Position numbers and translations under genes: made by a program. DNA of 64,000 nt, taken from the NCBI GenBank assembly GCA_012064415.1, contig SSNU01000096.1, forward strand, positions 473,439 to 537,438, in the 5' to 3' direction. Under the pieces are notes generated by a model. It had not been told where the DNA came from, ran no database searches, and was given only the letters and a program-made list of their open reading frames with translations. This stretch comes from Gyrodactylus bullatarudis. Lineage: Eukaryota > Platyhelminthes > Monogenea > Gyrodactylidea > Gyrodactylidae. The first letter of the stretch is position 1. Every line of letters begins with the position of its first letter. This document shows positions 46,915 to 60,455 of the stretch, piece after piece.

Positions 46915-48060
46915 CTATTTCTGACTATTATAGATTTCATCGAGATTAATACTCTGGTTAAAAACATAATATCCATTGATTAATCCAGTGAGTACAACAA
47001 TGGGCGGATAGCCCTTGACTATTTTTGAGAAGACAGCCAATACCAGTAGACTAGTGATCATTTTGCAAAACTCCTTGCAGAATTTCACAGTCCAAATTAT
47101 CTTTGGTTTCTTCTTTACACTGCTATCCTTATTGGTATCTCCGCTTGGCCTTTTTATGCAATGCTCTTCAAATTTCTCGAATCCCTTGGCACACTGACAT
47201 TCGTATGAGCCTGGTGTGTTTACGCATTCCTGGTTCTGTTTAACACAAGGCAAGTGCTCACATTCATTGATATCGACACATTTCTCTCCGTCATACTCAT
47301 AACCTGGAGCACAGTCTATGCAATTTTCTGGTCCAGCTGTATAACACCCAGAACAAGCTCTATTGCAGTTTTTACACTGGAAACTTCCAGGCGTATTCAT
47401 GCAGAAATATTTTGAAGAGTCACACTTATTATTTCCCAGGCTACATTCATCAATATCTTGACAAGACTGATCATCCTCATTGTATTCGAAACCTTTTGCG
47501 CACTTTTTGCAATCCTTATTTGTACCACCAGTACAGCCATCGGCACAAGAGACATCACAAGATTGGCATGATCCATTTTCCTCTGACTTGAAATGGGTTT
47601 CGAGATTACACTGATCACATTCTTCTCCTAAATAACCATTTCGACATTTACATTTCCCAGTACCAAATTTTAACCCAGAACCATCACAATAGCCTCCTTC
47701 AGAGTTACACGGATTACATGGCTTGCATTCGGGACCAAAATGAAATTTGGGACAACAATAATCCGGAATACATATTCTGTCTTCGACACTATCCAGGTTT
47801 TTCTCACTTTCTTCAAGGAACCAAGACTTGAGTTTTGGGATTAAATTTTCAAATGTTTCTGCTTGATTCTTTCCAATGATGGTCTTTTTAATAAGCATTT
47901 CAAACTTTTCCTCAGGATTCATTTGAGTGATTACTGAATAGTTCTTGAAAGTAACAAGAAATTTTTTGATGGCATATCTGCAATTGGTACATTCTTCACT
48001 GGCTATAGTAATAATAAAAATCAATAGTAAAATAGGGATAAATTTGCAAGTGTTAGCCAT
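46915..48060 (-). CDS. CRELD1: CRELD1-type cysteine-rich EGF-like membrane protein
   Basis: A single-exon, 381-residue protein. A signal peptide (about 1-21) is followed at once by 'ECTNCRYAI', the N-terminal CxxC implicated in disulphide-isomerase activity in CRELD proteins. Then come a WE-type region ending 'RICIPDYCCPKFHFGPEC', EGF-like and furin-like repeats ('CNSEGGYCDGSG', 'DIDECSLGNNKC') and a calcium-binding EGF module ('DINECEHLPC..NQECVNTPGSYEC'). The C-terminus has two hydrophobic segments (about 329-346 and 352-367), which distinguishes CRELD1 from secreted CRELD2. It probably acts in the ER membrane. Its stop is 79 bases from the KAT stop (convergent), and its start is 133 bases from that of PATJ (divergent). 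The absence of introns is unusual for this family. Confidence 0.9.
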   Translation of the reverse strand: MANTCKFIPILLLIFIITIASEECTNCRYAIKKFLVTFKNYSVITQMNPEEKFEMLIKKTIIGKNQAETFENLIPKLKSWFLEESEKNLDSVEDRICIPDYCCPKFHFGPECKPCNPCNSEGGYCDGSGLKFGTGKCKCRNGYLGEECDQCNLETHFKSEENGSCQSCDVSCADGCTGGTNKDCKKCAKGFEYNEDDQSCQDIDECSLGNNKCDSSKYFCMNTPGSFQCKNCNRACSGCYTAGPENCIDCAPGYEYDGEKCVDINECEHLPCVKQNQECVNTPGSYECQCAKGFEKFEEHCIKRPSGDTNKDSSVKKKPKIIWTVKFCKEFCKMITSLLVLAVFSKIVKGYPPIVVLTGLINGYYVFNQSINLDEIYNSQK

Positions 48061-48193
48061 CGTTTATAATGATGCAATTGATAAAGAAAAACAAAAACAC
48101 GAACCAGGTGAATCTTTAAATAATTGTTTAAATGGGGAATTATAAATAATTTTGATATTTCAGAGATTACATTCAAGATCTCTGAATGGGGAA
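48061..48193. promoter_or_regulatory. Shared divergent promoter region CRELD1/PATJ
   Basis: The 133 bases between divergent start codons are AT-rich. A good acceptor, 'tttgatatttcag', ends 31 bases before the PATJ ATG, so the PATJ leader may be cis- or trans-spliced here. Confidence 0.45.
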
Positions 48194-51100
48194 ATGGATT
48201 GCGAGGTTATACTTTTAAAGTTGAAGAAAAAGCTTTCGGATAATAAAGATTTTGGGAATCTGAAGAAATTAGACCAGCTCATTGCTACCCTCTCCTGTCC
48301 CCTTTATAAGAAGTTGACAAAAGTTTACCAAGAAATTGAAGAGTCAAAGAAAGGATTAAACGACTCTTATTCTCTAGAGAAAGCTATTATAAACCTTGAT
48401 ATTGGTTGTCCAGATCGTCTCTATAACATCATCACTGACAACAATTATAATCTTGTTAGTGTTTCAGCAAATTTTTCAAAAAGTGACCAGAAAAAGTTTT
48501 TCAACAATGCTGGTCTCTCTGTTTGTGAGAGTGTCAAATCTGACTCGAGTTCCTCCCTGTACATTACAGAAATCGGCAAAAAGAAGTCTCAAATTTCCTT
48601 CTCCAATGATTTTCATGTGGGAGATCATCTGATCTGTGTTAACAATGTAATTCTTGACTCTATAACACTGAAATCATTACAAATCTTCGACAAGGGCCTA
48701 ACTCTGAAATCCCTGGCCATTTTATCGTTACGTATTCTCTCCTCGTCTCTGAGTGATAACTCACCACCAAATTTGAAATCAGAATCTTTTACAGATCATG
48801 ATAAATTATTGAAAATAAATTTTATTCTCGGCCGAAAGGTGTCAAATGTGACTGCTTCTAATGAATTCGATAAAAAAGAGTGTGGCTTCATTAGCAAGTT
48901 CAACGCTTCTGATAGAGATTATGGAAAGAGTAGCGTTGAAAACTGCGAAGTTAAATTGAAAAAAATGCTTGCTTCTAACGATATACCATCGTCAGCGTAT
49001 GAACAAGACGAAAATGAACACGAGAATGGAACAAGTATGCTCCTGAGGACAAGTAAAAGAACAAAGTTTATTCAGTCGACTCCCCCACCAAAACTCTTTC
49101 CCAAGCCAACCAAGGAAGTATTGGAACAGTATCGCATACACAAAAAGGTCATCAAGAAGAATGACTACAAACCCCATTTGACAGTTGAACAAATTACTTT
49201 TGGAAAAGAACATCTCGATGTAAGTCTCCTTGCATTCAGAATAATTCAATCTCATTTGAATAATCATTTACATAATAGATTTTTTTGTTATAAAATAGCT
49301 AAACCTTTTGTAACATTTATCAAGTAAAAGATTTATTAACGTCGATAAAAGAACTCATGACGAGAAAAGTTACTAACAAAAGGCTCTGATACTACTGTAC
49401 ACTTATTTTAGATGTTTACTATATAATCTAATTAATTTCCTTAGTTCAACTGCCTCTATTGCAATTGTTTACAATAATTATAATATTTTATATTGCATAA
49501 TTATCGATGTTGAGCCTAATAAAATAAATAAATAAATAAATAATATGTATGTGTACTTGAAAGTAACTATATGTTTAGAAAAATAAAAACGAATATTGAA
49601 ACCGATGAAAAATTTGCAAATTTCTTTTCTATCTTTACTGAGTGAAATTTCCGAACAAGACTGGTATGATCAAGATGTAATCTACTCCCAAAAGAGGTTT
49701 TGAACTTCTCTCCTTGACAATACCTATATGCATTTATTTCAACCAACTATATACACTCATCAACTGATAAGCTCCAAAATGTTCTGGAATGCTATATTAT
49801 ACATGCCAACAAAACTGATCTATAGTACTAAATACTAAATCTAATAATAATAATAGGTCTACATTTCTATTTGTATTACAACTCGTAGTGATATAATTGT
49901 AAGAAAATTAAGTATAATTTTTTCATTGGAATTATTAACCAGATAAATATGAGAACTCTAGCAGATAATCCTGTTACGTAAAAAGAGACCGCTTGTCAGA
50001 GTGTAATAAATAACTCTCAGAGGATTATTACTTTCTATATACTACTTTGCTAGATTTTTTCACACAAAGTGGGTTGAAAATTCATCGCTCTTTTTCATTG
50101 AGTAAAAGAGACAGACAGATTTATTTTCTTTATTTATTATATAGAAAACAAATGTTATTCTGAAACATTTGATTGTATTTCAATTATTATTCACTCAATA
50201 ATAATAATAATAGAACCAGCAAACTGTCTAACTTTTTCACCAACTTTCAGGATCCAGTCCTCAATTCTTCGAGTCAGGCCCCTGTTCGTAAAGTTAGCCA
50301 TAGGAACCTTGACGTCGTGGATTCTAGACAACAGAACAACATGTACAATTGTAAGTTCTCAATTGCATCAATAGATAAATACGCATATTAGAAATAACAA
50401 TAACATTTATGGATTAATTGATAAACTTTAGCTTGAGTTTTATATCATTTTTTAGCTACAGAAAATATGGATCGAGCTTTTCGAACTGAACGATCCACTT
50501 ATAATGATAAAAATGAAAAAGTTTACATACGTGAGTAACATCAAAACCAACTCTTCACTCCAAGCAATAATGAATATATTTTGTCATGTGATAAATCCTC
50601 CTTACGCCTTGAGAATTTCTAATACACACAGCTTGTGTTTTTTTAACATTTGTCCAAATTACATCATACACACTTGAGCTTATTTCTTTCATCTTTACAA
50701 AAACCTTGAATTCCTTTGACTAAAAATCACTATTCTCTGAGAGAATCATGTACAAGATTGAAATTATTCAAAATTATCATTATCTTATGTCTCCTCGAAA
50801 AGTACGCAGGAATGATATGATACGCAGTGCCAGTGCCGATCATCTCTGTGAGTTACACATTGATTTACTCAAGAATCATCATTTCTAATTGGAGAGTATA
50901 TTGCAGATTCCCAGCCGAGACAATCGGCTAGTCCAAGAGTTGCATTTGACGATAGGATTCGAACAACGTACGCTTCAAACCTCAACCTAAGAAGTCCGTC
51001 CCCAGGAATGCAACAGCCGAGATGTAAGCATTACCTGTGATATTTCATCTATATTTGGCGTATTTACAAAGATTATGTTGTCCTTCCAGCGACCAAATTA

Positions 51101-54100
51101 TCGTTTGCCGATGAAATGAAAATCACAGACAATTGGAAGCGTATCCTTGGCCCGGGATACGACATTATTGTAAATTGATAAGCTTTTAAAATTTTTCATA
51201 TTCCTGGAAAATCTAACCAGAGATAAATTTGCTAGATAAGTCCATACTCTAAGCCGAAATCAGACTCTGGCCTAGGAATCGGAATAGAGAGGACTCTAGA
51301 GACAGAACCAGGCTCAGCGTTGAAAAAAAGCCATCACTATGTTTCCTCAGTAGACCCTAGTGGGCCAGTTGGAAGGGAAGGTCTCATAAGAGCCGGAGAT
51401 GAACTTCTTCAAGTTAATGATTATCGAATTTTCCATGAGAGCACCAGCTTTGTCACTGATGTTCTCAACAACCTCCCAAATGATGGTCATTTATCTTGCG
51501 CCAGAAAATGTACCCATCCTGGCGAAGGCTATCACTATCAAGGTTATCACGTCAAAAGTAGACAAGACATTGAAAATGAGATTATGACACGAGATAGACC
51601 CATGACCCAGAACAGTGCTTCTCCTTACGTTAGTCTTTAATTGTGATTAATTTCATATTTCACCTACATTCCGACTGTTTATTGTTTAGAACTACAACAA
51701 TATCCCAGAAAACTCTTATCAACGGACATACGCAAGGCCTATGCGAGATAACGATGATGCTCCACATCTGGTAAATAGAAACAATTACTCTGGCGTATCC
51801 AGTCCAAGTCGGCCCAAAGTACAACTCATCTACGATCCAGCCCCGGGTGTCTTGTTGAATTCCCATGAGGTAACTAGAATGTCTGCTTCTCCTACGAATT
51901 TTAGTCGAATTGACTCACCCCCATCAAGGAATCAGGAACTCTATGTTCGCTCAAGATTATCCAGTCCGGCTAGAATAAACGAATCGAATAACTACTTTAT
52001 AAATAACACTTCGGTAAGTACATTATTATTGTAAATGATGAAAACATTTCCATCTGTCTGTCTCTTTTTTTTCTGAGTTGTCAAGAGATCTGTACTTGAG
52101 AATCATCATAGCAATTCAATAGACATGTATTTCTTTTCTACTAAATTTAAATTTTAAAGCGTTTCTGGGATGATTTCCAAGAGGAAGTTATCCTGGTCAG
52201 GCCGAAGGAAGGCTTTGGCATGGACCTTGTCGAAGTTGTGGTATGTTCTATTCTTCTAATCTGATCCATTCATCCTCCTCCCCCTCCCCCTGAATAGAGT
52301 TGCTAACCTTGTGTCATTATTATTATTCAATATATCGATACACGCTCTCTCTGTTCTTTTTTTTCAAGTTGGTCTCTCTGGTAGAAAATTGAGACACTCT
52401 CTCTTCTAATCTTCTCTTCTCTTCTAGTCTCGTGTCTAATTCTCAATTAAGTTTTTAAAGTGCTTTTTCAACAAGTGATTACTGATCAAGAAGATAAGTG
52501 TACCCTTTAATTTTTATCAATAAGTTTTGATTTATTATCATGATTCGGTATGTTTCACTATGAAATCTATATATTTATAATCTATTTTCCATTATCAATT
52601 TATTGAAAAAACAATGGGTTTCATTGGATCTGATTAGATGTTAAAGATTTAAGATAAAAATGGGGTTGAATTTAACTCCAATTACAAAAAAGACTCGTGA
52701 TGAAGTTGCTTATGAATTCCATTTATGAAAATTTACCTTTTTTTCGGTCTTCTTAAGCTTGACTAGAAAAATATATAAGAGAATCATGAATAAATATTTC
52801 AATATATAACCTTTGGTATCGATAGGGCCGCTTAAGGACCAATAATCAATAACCCAGTATTAACAGGCTCTACCACTCTACAAAAATAATAGTCTTTATA
52901 GAAAAAACCACTTGAAAAAAATAGTCACGTTTAATATCAAAAGAAAAACACCTGTTGATTTCCTTTTTATTGATTTGAAGTTTACTAGACATGATGAAAA
53001 ATTTCAACTCTCTCATTAGTGAAAATAAATGCAAACGAAGCTAACCACTTGTACAAAATCAATTCATAATCTTTCGCAAAAATATTTTTTCTTGTAAATA
53101 TTCTCAGAGTTTGGTTGAGCGAAAAGTACCCGGGATCATGAGATGTTTTGTATAGGGTTGAATGGGGTGATCGATTCAAGAAATTGACATCATTATTTCT
53201 TGAATTTGTAAGATTAAGTCATCAAATTTGCTCTCATAACTTTTTAGATTTCCTATTCACACGATCAAAGTTGAAAAAGTAGAAAATATTTCGATAAAAA
53301 ATCTTTATCGATTCAAACCACAGGAACTTTTTAAATCATAGAATGCTGAAAAATATTTGATTTGATCCTATACATTATTATTTCAATAATCTTATTCAAT
53401 TTGATTTATAATAAGCTTTAAAAATTATTTCTATAAATTTCCAGGAATCAATAATTTGAAACAAAAAAGCAAATAACTTTCTTTTATATATGCTTACATT
53501 TTAGATGAATCAAGTCTTTTGAAATCTAACAAATCATTTTGTATATCTGAAGAACAATTAATAGTTCAAAAGATAGTACCGATCTGAAAAGTGATTAAAT
53601 TTCAATCATTTTTCATAAGAATATCTCATTCTTCAAGAGATTAAGCCAAGGATTCCCTAGGTATTTAACTACTTTTTGACTCAATAATAGAAAAATATCA
53701 AACATGAATTTACTCATGAAAAATTACTCTAAAATTAGCAGTAAAATTTCTATAATTTAGAATAATTTGAAATTTATTTCATAGAATCAGGAATTTTCAC
53801 TCTTCAATTCTTAAAAAATGTTTTGCTTTCCCTATCTGGAACCAAATTCGAGTTTCACTAACACCAAGAGTGCCAACTAATCCATCTATCTTCCTTCTCA
53901 AAGTCTAAATGAATCAGTTTTTTTAATGAGATAAAAACCTTTATTATCCCAAGGATAAGGAGAATAAAACCAACCAGAAATTTTGTATCATCGATCATCT
54001 GGATTCCGAAGGTATAGTCTTTCAAGATCGTCGGCTCAAAACAGGCGATAGAATCGTTCAAATCGATGTTAATAACGATGAAAAGAATGATTACAATGAA

Positions 54101-57100
54101 GGGGCTACAGCAAATAAAACTGTGAAAGAGCTAATTGATACTGTCAAAGTTGGACAAACTCTTAGACTTACAGTCCAAGAATTGGTATTTTCATTTAAAC
54201 GACTTACGTTTGCTTTTCCAATCCTCCCCGACTCCATTTTCGTTTTGCTTTAATGCTTTATTTAATTTTGTCCAAACCTAAAAGAATTGTCTGCATATTC
54301 AGCTAGATAGGTGATTTTTCATTTGATGTTCGTGTGAGGTCAGGAAGTGATCAATCCGAAAAATTAATTTATTTCACCTTTAGGAATGAATTTTTTTGTT
54401 ATGAACATTAGAATTCACTATAACTAACTCAATTAAATAGATTTTTGAGTCTTATAATTTTAATTGAATGAACCGATAATCTGCCGAAATTAAAAATAAT
54501 CCTATCTAACTAGGATGTTTAAGGCTAATTTTTGAATTAAATCAGAAAGCAAGCTCACATTTGAACTCAATAAATCTGTATGGGAGAGTTTTTCATCAAA
54601 AATTCAAATATGTTAAAGAATTTTTAGAATCCTGCTAATGTTGTCCATTTTTACGATTTGAAAAAAAATTCTTGTAAGAAATATATTCATTTTTAAAATT
54701 TCAATTTGGAGCCAAAATCTCATTTTTTCGAGCTTTGAACTGAAATTTTTTTATTGATTTCATAGTCAGGGAGTAATCAAAAGTTTACTTTCAGGATAAG
54801 GTAAGAAAGCCAAATATAGTCGAAATATGCACCATTTTCAAGTAGTGTAAATAATCAAAAAATCGAAATTCGACTCCTTAACGATAATGAAGTTTTGCAT
54901 TAGAACAGATTCAGCATATCCGGCTTTCTTCTCTTATTGAGAACTTTTGATAGGTATCTCACTTTGAAATCAATGAAAATGTTCAGTTCAAAGTTCGAAA
55001 AAATGGGATTTTGGCGCGAAATTGAAATTTACAAAATGACCATATCTTTCACAAGAAAAATAATTTTTCTAAATTTTCTTCTTCGAATCGTAAAAGTGGA
55101 CACGAGTAGGATTCCAAGAATTCTTTAACATATTCGAATTTCTGATGAAAAAATCCGTATAAATCATAGATTGCCATCAAACTTTATGCCAAATAGCTCC
55201 CTAAAGAACTGATCGGGTCAAAATTAAGATTATATTTTCCATTTATGCTGTAATTTGCAAGACATGTGTAATTTCACAGTCGCTAAATATCCCAAGCCTA
55301 CAGATTTAATAATAATTTTTTTGATCCTTTATTATAATATTTCTAAATTTTATTGATTCCCCTGTTAATTCTCTAGTCAAATCTGCAATCTGTTTGACTA
55401 AATTACTCTTTTTTTACATTCCAGCTTCCACATGTTAACTACAACGAAGTTAAAAACTTTGTAAGATTCTCGAATTTCCTCAACCATACTATACCCATCC
55501 ATATGACAGCTTATTCGACTTGAAATTAAACTAGAATCTTTGAATATTGAAAATAAAATTCTTTGAAGAATATAGTATTACCTCTTATCGAAAAGTATCA
55601 AAAGTCGAATGGTATGTTTCGGTCTGAACTTGTATTCTTTCAACTCTGTGTATAGTTTTCTCCACTCTGAAGCATCATTTTAGACCTCATATCTTGGAGC
55701 TTTTGCATCTTTTAAGCAAAAAATATCGCCATAGTTGGAGCGATCGGTTTTTTCCCCAATCTGACTCTGACCCTCATTTCTCTGTATGAAATTTCCAATG
55801 CAAATTTAATTTATTTCTGTTTTCTGGTCCTTAGATGCATAGAATAGAACTGTGTTTTGGCCCAGGTAATCTTGAATTCTATTTTTACTAATTTCTTCTA
55901 ATGAAAATTTTGAATTAAAAGCAGGTTGATATTTCCTTGAATAAAGGAAGCAAAGGAATCTTCTTAAAATGGCACTTGAGATATCTAGAGAAAATTTGTC
56001 AGCTGATAGCACAACAACGATAAAGATTAATTTCATCTCCAATGTAAGAAGAAAGTTTTATCCTCAAATTTTTTTTGTTAGCAAATAAGCAAAATTATCC
56101 TGGGAATTTCTGCAAGATTGTTCCTTCTTTTAATTAAATCCCTCCCTCAAATTCATTGAAGAAGATGAGACGAATTTTCAACTAGCTAGCTTGCAATTAC
56201 TAATGTAGATTTTGTTTTTTTTCTCATAAAATTATTATTTAATCTTAAAGAAGAACTGTGTCTATTTATTAGTCTTTACTCTGCGAATTCCGTGTTGGTT
56301 GTTTCCAGAATTATTACACACAAGATTTACGAATTTATTGACGCAAATGTATGATTTATAAATGATAGATAATTAATAATCTATTTATTTAAAATCCGAG
56401 ACTTCAAAGTTTATTTTATCTAAAGCCAGCCTAGTTTTACGGCACAACTAGCCCAAATAATCTGTATTTCTTATCAACATTCTAGAGTTTTGGATGAACA
56501 TTAGAGTAGGCTGAATCATTCAACTTTGCCCAGGCTTAATCTCATTTTAAAGATAATCGAAAACTAAGCATCAACTAAGCTTTCAAGTTTGTTCTGATAT
56601 ACAAAATTGAAAATGACAATTTTTGAACACCCGCCAAGATTTCTTCAATGAATTCTACTACTATGAATTTTTTTACCACAATAAAACCTATGATTTGATA
56701 AAGATCCTTAGAAGTCCAGATCATTTTGTTATTTTTTTAATATTTATTATTTTCAAGAAAAATATGGTAATTTTTCAAAATTCAATCTGACGCAAAATTC
56801 CTGTCACTCTTAAATCAATCATAAATTTCTGCTCAAAGTTCAAAAAATAGGAATTTGGCGCCTAATCGAAATTTGAAAAACGGTGGTAAAAGTAAACTAC
56901 AAGATTTGAATTCCTGAAAACATACGAATTCTTGAAAGACTCAAAAGTATATTTCAAAATCTGAAATTTCTTCTTTTCAGTACGGCATCAAAACAACATC
57001 GAAAAGTCCATCAAGCAATTTGAATTATTCTTCACCTCCAACTGACGAAAGAAATACCACAGCTTCGCCCTTATCCGATTATAGCAACTATAGGCTTCCA

Positions 57101-59975
57101 GAACCTAACAAAGTTGTCGTAAAAAAGAATCAGAATGAAACCTTGGGTGAGTAAATTTGATTTATCTTGTCTATTGCAATAACCCATTCTTTAGAAATTT
57201 TTGGTGTATGATCAGTTTGAAATACACTTTTCCATCAGTGAAAGCACAAAACCTGTTTTTGACTGATGAAACAGTTTTTCCCTAATATAATCATACTTTG
57301 AAGTAGGACAAGTATTTCGAAAATTATTCATTTTTTGCTTGTTAAATTTTCTTACAATGTACTCATTTTTTTCTGTTTCTAAGTAAGAATTTAAAAAAAC
57401 ATTTAAAAATTTACATTTAACTAGAATGTCTCCAATTAATAATAAATTATAATTTATAAACAGTACTTACTTTTAATTAATTTAAGATAATTTTTCATTA
57501 AAAAACTTTTGTTCCTAACTTTTATTACTTTCAACCTAACCAAATTTATAAGATTATTCCCTAGTCCTGATGCGTTTGAGTTGGACGCAATAGGGACTTG
57601 AACCATTGAGCTCATTTTGGAAGTACGGAGAAAGTTTTCTTTTGATTAAAAATCTCATTTACCACGTAAAATATATCCTTGACTTAAATTTTGAAATACG
57701 TACGTCCGAATAATTCCACTTAAAATCATAATTTGAAAAGTAGAGACAAGATATACCCACATCAAATGTACACGGCTGAACCACAGTTTGAATTCAAGTC
57801 GACAACCTTTTAATCTTCCTTTTAACCGTAAACCTCTTATTTGGTATACACCTTGTAACTCATTCATCAGAGTTCTTGAATTAGAAAATTGCAACCTTCA
57901 ATTATAATTTGTGGGTGAAGGAGAAATTCTTCATCAAGATGTATGAAACTAATTTGTGTGTTCAAAAGAATTATTCATTTAATCTTCAACTATCATGGCA
58001 TTCACCTTTTTCTCTTCACTGTTGCTATTTATTGAAGAGTTTTTAGTGTTTAATAAAAATCAAGGAGAAATTCTGACTCGAGCTTCTCTTGAATTATCCC
58101 TTGAATTTAAAAATGGGGCACAAAAACTAGTGAACAAGTGTAGTACTAATTTAGCATAAAGAGCGGATATATAACTTGTTTATTACAAATAATTATAATT
58201 TTGCAATCTACTAATTTTTGAGTGAATTTTGGAATAAACTCAGTTAAAAGTTGAATAGAAAAATAATAATTTAGAATTTTAGATGAAATAGTAAAAATTA
58301 AAGAAAATTAGAATAAAAAATACAAGCTGAAAAAATACCAAAAGATTTATCCTTCGCCCAAACTTCTCTACTGTCATCCACCTGGGTTTTTGTACTACAT
58401 TTGAAATTGAAGCCTCATTCTTTTCCCATCTGGGATGCCTGATTACCCCTAGTTGAGAGCTTGAGTTCATGATGAAAAATTGATGTTTTTTTGTAAAATC
58501 ATTATTCTTGATTTCTTTCCGACTTTAAATCAGAGATACATGTTTTTCATAACCACTGTTATTATTTGTGCAGCGTTTCGACTTTTCTACTATAGAAATA
58601 GTTAACTCACCAACAAATGTCAGTTATCCATTCCATAGGGACAGGAAGGATACTGGGTAAGAGAAGAGTCACTTATCGCCCGAAATCCATCTCTATTCCC
58701 AGGCATTGGAATATTCAAATCAGTATTGAGGAAAAATAACAACATTGCCTAATTAAGTAGAATGTCGATCATTAATTTACATAGCTAAATTTGGCAATAA
58801 TGGCGATTAATAATAGACTGGACGTTAAAACCAAATGTGCATTTCTCAAAGCATCATCAGTGGCAATAATTTAATAATGAAATAAGTTAAAAATTCATTC
58901 AAGATGATAATTTACAAATTATGAAAGAAAAAGTCAAAGGATATCAGAATATAATGTGAGCTGAAAAAGCACCATAATTCTCCAATAAAGTGGAGAGGAA
59001 ATTGAAAAAGCCTAGATGGGCTAAGGTTATAGGACCTATAATATAGGTATAACTTTATTGGTACATATACATTTATGCCAATATATTTCTCAAAATAGTC
59101 AGGAGCAAAAATTAATTATCCATTTCGAAGATTCGATCAAATGCTGATGTTTCAGATCATTATTAGACAAAGAATTTGAATTGGAAATTCACAGAAATTC
59201 TAATCATTTGAATTTTTGAACGTTGATATTTTATCGTACGAAAGTCTGCTATTCCTATTTTCGACCATTTTTACTGCTCGAAAATTAACAAATTAGGGTG
59301 ATCCGAAATCTGTTGACGATTCTTTCAAAAAATGAATAGTAAAATCCTGATAACGTTTAACAGAATGGAAGTATCGGTTTTGAATCGGTTTCCGAACTAT
59401 CTTTAGAAAATCTTTAGACCTAGATGAAAAAAATGAGAATAGTGTAAAAATACGCCTAGAATCCTTTGATAACAAGGGATCATCCTCATTTATGCAGGCA
59501 TCTGATAGCTTTCAAGTTAAAATGACAACACTTAAGACAAGTCAAGACTATAATCATTTTGAAAAGACGTTTTCCCCATTCTGGTCTGACAAAATCATGT
59601 TTAAATTTTAGAGGTAACAATTTTTCTGCTTAGCTGACCATGAAAACATACATGTTGTAATGGGTTTTCCTCATTCTTTGATATCCTATATTTATTCTCT
59701 TTATAGGAATATCCTTAGACTACACAGACGGTGGTGCCTATGGATACAGAATTAATGGCATCCTCGGAGGCAGTTCAGCGGATCGATCCTTCAAATCAAT
59801 GCCGAGTTGGCATCCGTGTCCTGGCAGGGGAGACTATCTTATCGAGATTAACGATTACAACTTTTGTAACCTTGACTCTTATACGGCCAGATCAATACTA
59901 AATGAAATTGGTGAAAAGTCTGGAACATTTGTGTTAGTTCATCCTCATCACTTTGGTGCTGATAAAATGGGGTAG
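48194..59975 (+). CDS. PATJ: PATJ/MPDZ-like scaffold with L27 and four PDZ domains
   Basis: Thirteen exons were traced: 48194-49219, 50251-50350, 50456-50530, 50803-50847, 50907-51023, 51090-51169, 51236-51628, 51690-52013, 52160-52240, 53954-54184, 55425-55460, 56981-57146, 59707-59975. All phases agree, giving 980 residues. Residues about 3-58 form an L27 domain like that of PATJ, the partner of PALS1 in the Crumbs polarity complex. A weak PDZ1 follows ('FSNDFHVGDHLICVNN'). Then come the phrase 'TDNWKRILGPGYDIIV', which precedes a PDZ in PATJ/MPDZ, and PDZ2 ('GPVGREGLIRAGDELLQVND'), PDZ3 across exons 9-10 ('GFGMDL...RLKTGDRIVQIDV') and PDZ4 ('GRGDYLIEINDYNFCNLDSY'). The protein should sit under apical junctions. 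It is shorter than vertebrate PATJ (~10 PDZ). The stop falls at the edge of a palindromic repeat, so the true 3' end is uncertain. Confidence 0.85.
49520..49543 (+). repeat. Tetranucleotide microsatellite (AATA)n
   Basis: About five to six AATA units in the first PATJ intron. It is noncoding. Confidence 0.85.
54588..55200. repeat. Palindromic element, type B copy, in PATJ intron 10
   Basis: The left arm 'tttttcatcaaaaattcaaa' then 'tatgttaaagaatttttaga' is matched by right-arm 'attctttaacatattcgaat' then 'ttctgatgaaaaaat'. It fills about half of the 1240-bp intron. Outer ends are degraded. Confidence 0.7.
56760..56960. repeat. Partial palindromic element, type C, in PATJ intron 11
   Basis: It carries 'aatatggtaatttttcaaaa', 'ctgctcaaagttc' and 'ggaatttggcgcctaatcga', all blocks of types B/C. 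Arms are short and diverged. Confidence 0.4.
57930..58010 (+). repeat. Dispersed repeat F, copy 3
   Basis: It contains 'aactaatttgtgtgttcaaa' and 'agaattattcatttaatctt', matching the copies at 20320 and 41650. It lies in the 2560-bp PATJ intron 12. Confidence 0.55.
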
Positions 59976-60455
59976 ATTCAATCTGATCAAAATTAGGCCG
60001 TTTTTCGTATTTTGAAAATGCCCCGAATTTCCACTCTTTCAACTTTTGAGCTTAAATTTTTTATCGATTTCAAAGATTTGAATCAGTTAAATGCAGATAT
60101 TTGAGATCAGCATTAGGCAAATAATTCGAATTCGGTTGCAGAAAATCTCAGAAAAATTTACCACCATGGCCTAATTTGAATTCTTTGCCTAATGCTGATC
60201 TCGAATATCTAAAATCATTTAACTGTTTCAAATCTTTGAAATCGATAAAAAATTTAAGCTCAAAAGTTGAAAGAGTGGAAATTCGGGGCATTTTCAAAAT
60301 ACGAAAAACGGCCTAATTTTGATCAGATTGAATTTTTTCAGAGATTTTTAAAAATTTTCACAATTTATTGGCTCATTTTATCATGGAATTCGAAAAATAA
60401 AAATTCTTTCCTGACTTTCCGGATAAAATTATTGAGTTTTTTGTAAAAAAAGTAT
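59973..60455. repeat. Palindromic element, type A, abutting the PATJ stop codon
   Basis: The left side starts abruptly inside the type A sequence ('gattcaatctgatcaaaatt'); the right arm runs almost to its usual end ('attgagttttttgtaaaaaa'). Blocks such as 'ttttgatcagattgaatttt' mirror the left side. The in-frame TAG of the last PATJ exon lies exactly at the left edge. Confidence 0.75.

Noticed and set aside
57545..57625. tRNA-like stretch ('ggttcaagtccctatt' on the minus strand)
   Set aside because: The presumed T-arm does not pair, and no matching D-arm or acceptor stem could be found.
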